A stretch of DNA of 7,742 bases from Acetobacteraceae bacterium (GTDB lineage: Bacteria; Pseudomonadota; Alphaproteobacteria; Acetobacterales; Acetobacteraceae), in the NCBI GenBank assembly GCA_003164305.1, contig PLSZ01000199.1, forward strand, positions 7,857 through 15,598, given 5' to 3'. Both the position numbers and the translations under genes were made by a program. The notes beneath the pieces are model-generated. The model ran no database searches, was not told the DNA's origin, and saw only the letters and a list, made by a program, of their open reading frames with translations. Below, one piece after another: positions 6,931-7,742 of the stretch; positions within the stretch are counted from its first letter, which is position 1; every line of letters starts with the position of its first letter.

Positions 6931-7062
6931 AGGCAAGCTCACGCAAACCGAGCAGGCGATGCGACAAGACACTTCCGGGTTCGAGCCAGGGAGACCCCCC
7001 GCCAGAGCGAATAGACCGCAGGGCCCGACGGCAGGCCGGCACATGCTTGTGTCGTCTTCAGC

Positions 7063-7742
7063 ATGATGCAGCGTGTTGCGTGCCGCTCCTGCGGAGCGGA
7101 AGAACTCGATCTCGTCCTTTCATTGGGCCTGCAGCCGCTGGCAAATGCGCTGGGCACGGCCGATGGACCGGCGTCGGAGCGCTTCCCGCTCGATCTGGTG
7201 TTCTGCCGCGGCTGTGGATTGATGCAGACCGCGCAGACCATGCCGCCCGAGCGGCTGTTCTCGGAATACCCCTATTTCTCCTCGATGGCCGACACCATGG
7301 TCGACCATGCGCGGGAGCTGGTCGGAGGGCTGGTCGCCGAACGGGCGCTGACGGCCGGCGATCTCGTGATCGAAATCGGAAGCAACGATGGCTATCTGCT
7401 GCAGTTCTACCAGGCGCGCGGCATTCCCGTTCTGGGTATCGAGCCCAGCGCCAATCTGGTTGAAGCGGCGAGGCGCTCATATGGCATTGCGAGCGTGGCC
7501 CGCTTTTTCGACGAGGACGTAGCCGAGGAACTTCGGCAGGCGGGCCGCTGCGCCGCGGTGGTTCATGCGCATAACGTTTTTGGCCACGTTCCGTCCCCGC
7601 GCGCATTTGCCGGCGCGGTGGCGCGTCTGCTGCGGCCCGACGGCGTCGCCGTGATCGAGGTGCCTTACGTCAAGGATCTGATCGACGGAGTTCAGTTCGA
7701 TACCATCTATCACGAGCACTTCAGCTATTTCTCGCTCACGGC
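7063..7742 (+). CDS. Zinc-binding SAM-dependent sugar C-methyltransferase, 3' end outside the window
   Basis: 226 codons are visible and no stop is reached. The protein resembles the NovU/TylCIII/TcaB9 group, which methylates a carbon of NDP-4-keto-6-deoxyhexoses using S-adenosylmethionine. An N-terminal zinc-binding domain is shown by CRSC (7-10) and CRGC (48-51), with LGLQPLAN (21-28) between them. FSEYPYFSS (66-74) leads to the SAM-binding region with EIGSNDGYLLQF (104-115) and LGIEPSANL (124-132). NVFGHV (171-176) and VIEVPY (197-202) follow. The YHEHFSYFSL motif (216-225) carries the Tyr/His-Glu-His catalytic group known for this family. The family's C-terminal domain would lie beyond the window. 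The frame opens after a TAG at 7012; ATG 7063 and ATG 7066 are the only starts, and neither has a clear Shine-Dalgarno. It lies 279 bp after the glycosyltransferase on the same strand, suggesting a branched or methylated deoxysugar for a surface glycan. Confidence 0.88.
   Translation, partial: MMQRVACRSCGAEELDLVLSLGLQPLANALGTADGPASERFPLDLVFCRGCGLMQTAQTMPPERLFSEYPYFSSMADTMVDHARELVGGLVAERALTAGDLVIEIGSNDGYLLQFYQARGIPVLGIEPSANLVEAARRSYGIASVARFFDEDVAEELRQAGRCAAVVHAHNVFGHVPSPRAFAGAVARLLRPDGVAVIEVPYVKDLIDGVQFDTIYHEHFSYFSLT

Noticed and set aside
6277..7044. Open frame of 255 codons on the - strand
   Set aside because: Mostly antisense to the well-supported glycosyltransferase, and no family features are visible.
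6801..7463. Open frame of 220 codons on the + strand
   Set aside because: No recognisable domain, Arg/Gly-rich, and it overlaps the clearly recognisable methyltransferase in another frame.
7058..7606. Open frame of 182 codons on the - strand
   Set aside because: Arg/Pro-rich shadow opposite the methyltransferase, whose zinc and SAM motifs are intact.

Overview
The window looks like a piece of a GC-rich alphaproteobacterial chromosome, most likely Bradyrhizobium or a close relative. This rests on codon composition, on the style of the giant Gly/Asn/Thr-rich repeat protein with its rhizobial-type C-terminal module, and on the glycosyltransferase and methyltransferase subfamilies. It is inference, because no rRNA or other marker gene is present. 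All three genes lie on the + strand.

Region 1 (1-5442) is the 3' part of one very large gene for a secreted beta-strand-repeat, adhesin-like protein. Its start lies outside the window, and 1813 codons are visible. It holds two diverged copies of a unit of about 721 codons in tandem. Each copy carries a smaller internal duplication. The second copy is followed by repeats of the T5SS/PEP-CTERM-associated kind, a linker module that also closes the first copy, an Asp-rich C-terminal module, and a tail without a beta-barrel. It has no visible cysteine and about ten Lys+Arg in 1813 residues. A stem-loop 11 nt after the stop may end transcription.

Region 2 (5443-5787) is 345 bp of mostly non-coding DNA with two hairpins and a very short open frame that overlaps the next start codon. 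Region 3 (5788-6783) is a complete family 2 glycosyltransferase gene. Region 4 (6784-7062) is a 279-bp spacer with a possible promoter next to a perfect 8-bp inverted repeat. Region 5 (7063 to the window end) is the first 226 codons of a zinc-binding, SAM-dependent sugar C-methyltransferase of the NovU/TylCIII/TcaB9 type, cut by the window edge.

Taken together the window resembles a cell-surface locus: a giant exported repeat protein beside genes for making or attaching a modified sugar. A link between the sugar genes and the adhesin (protein glycosylation or a co-expressed surface polysaccharide) is a hypothesis from gene order only.
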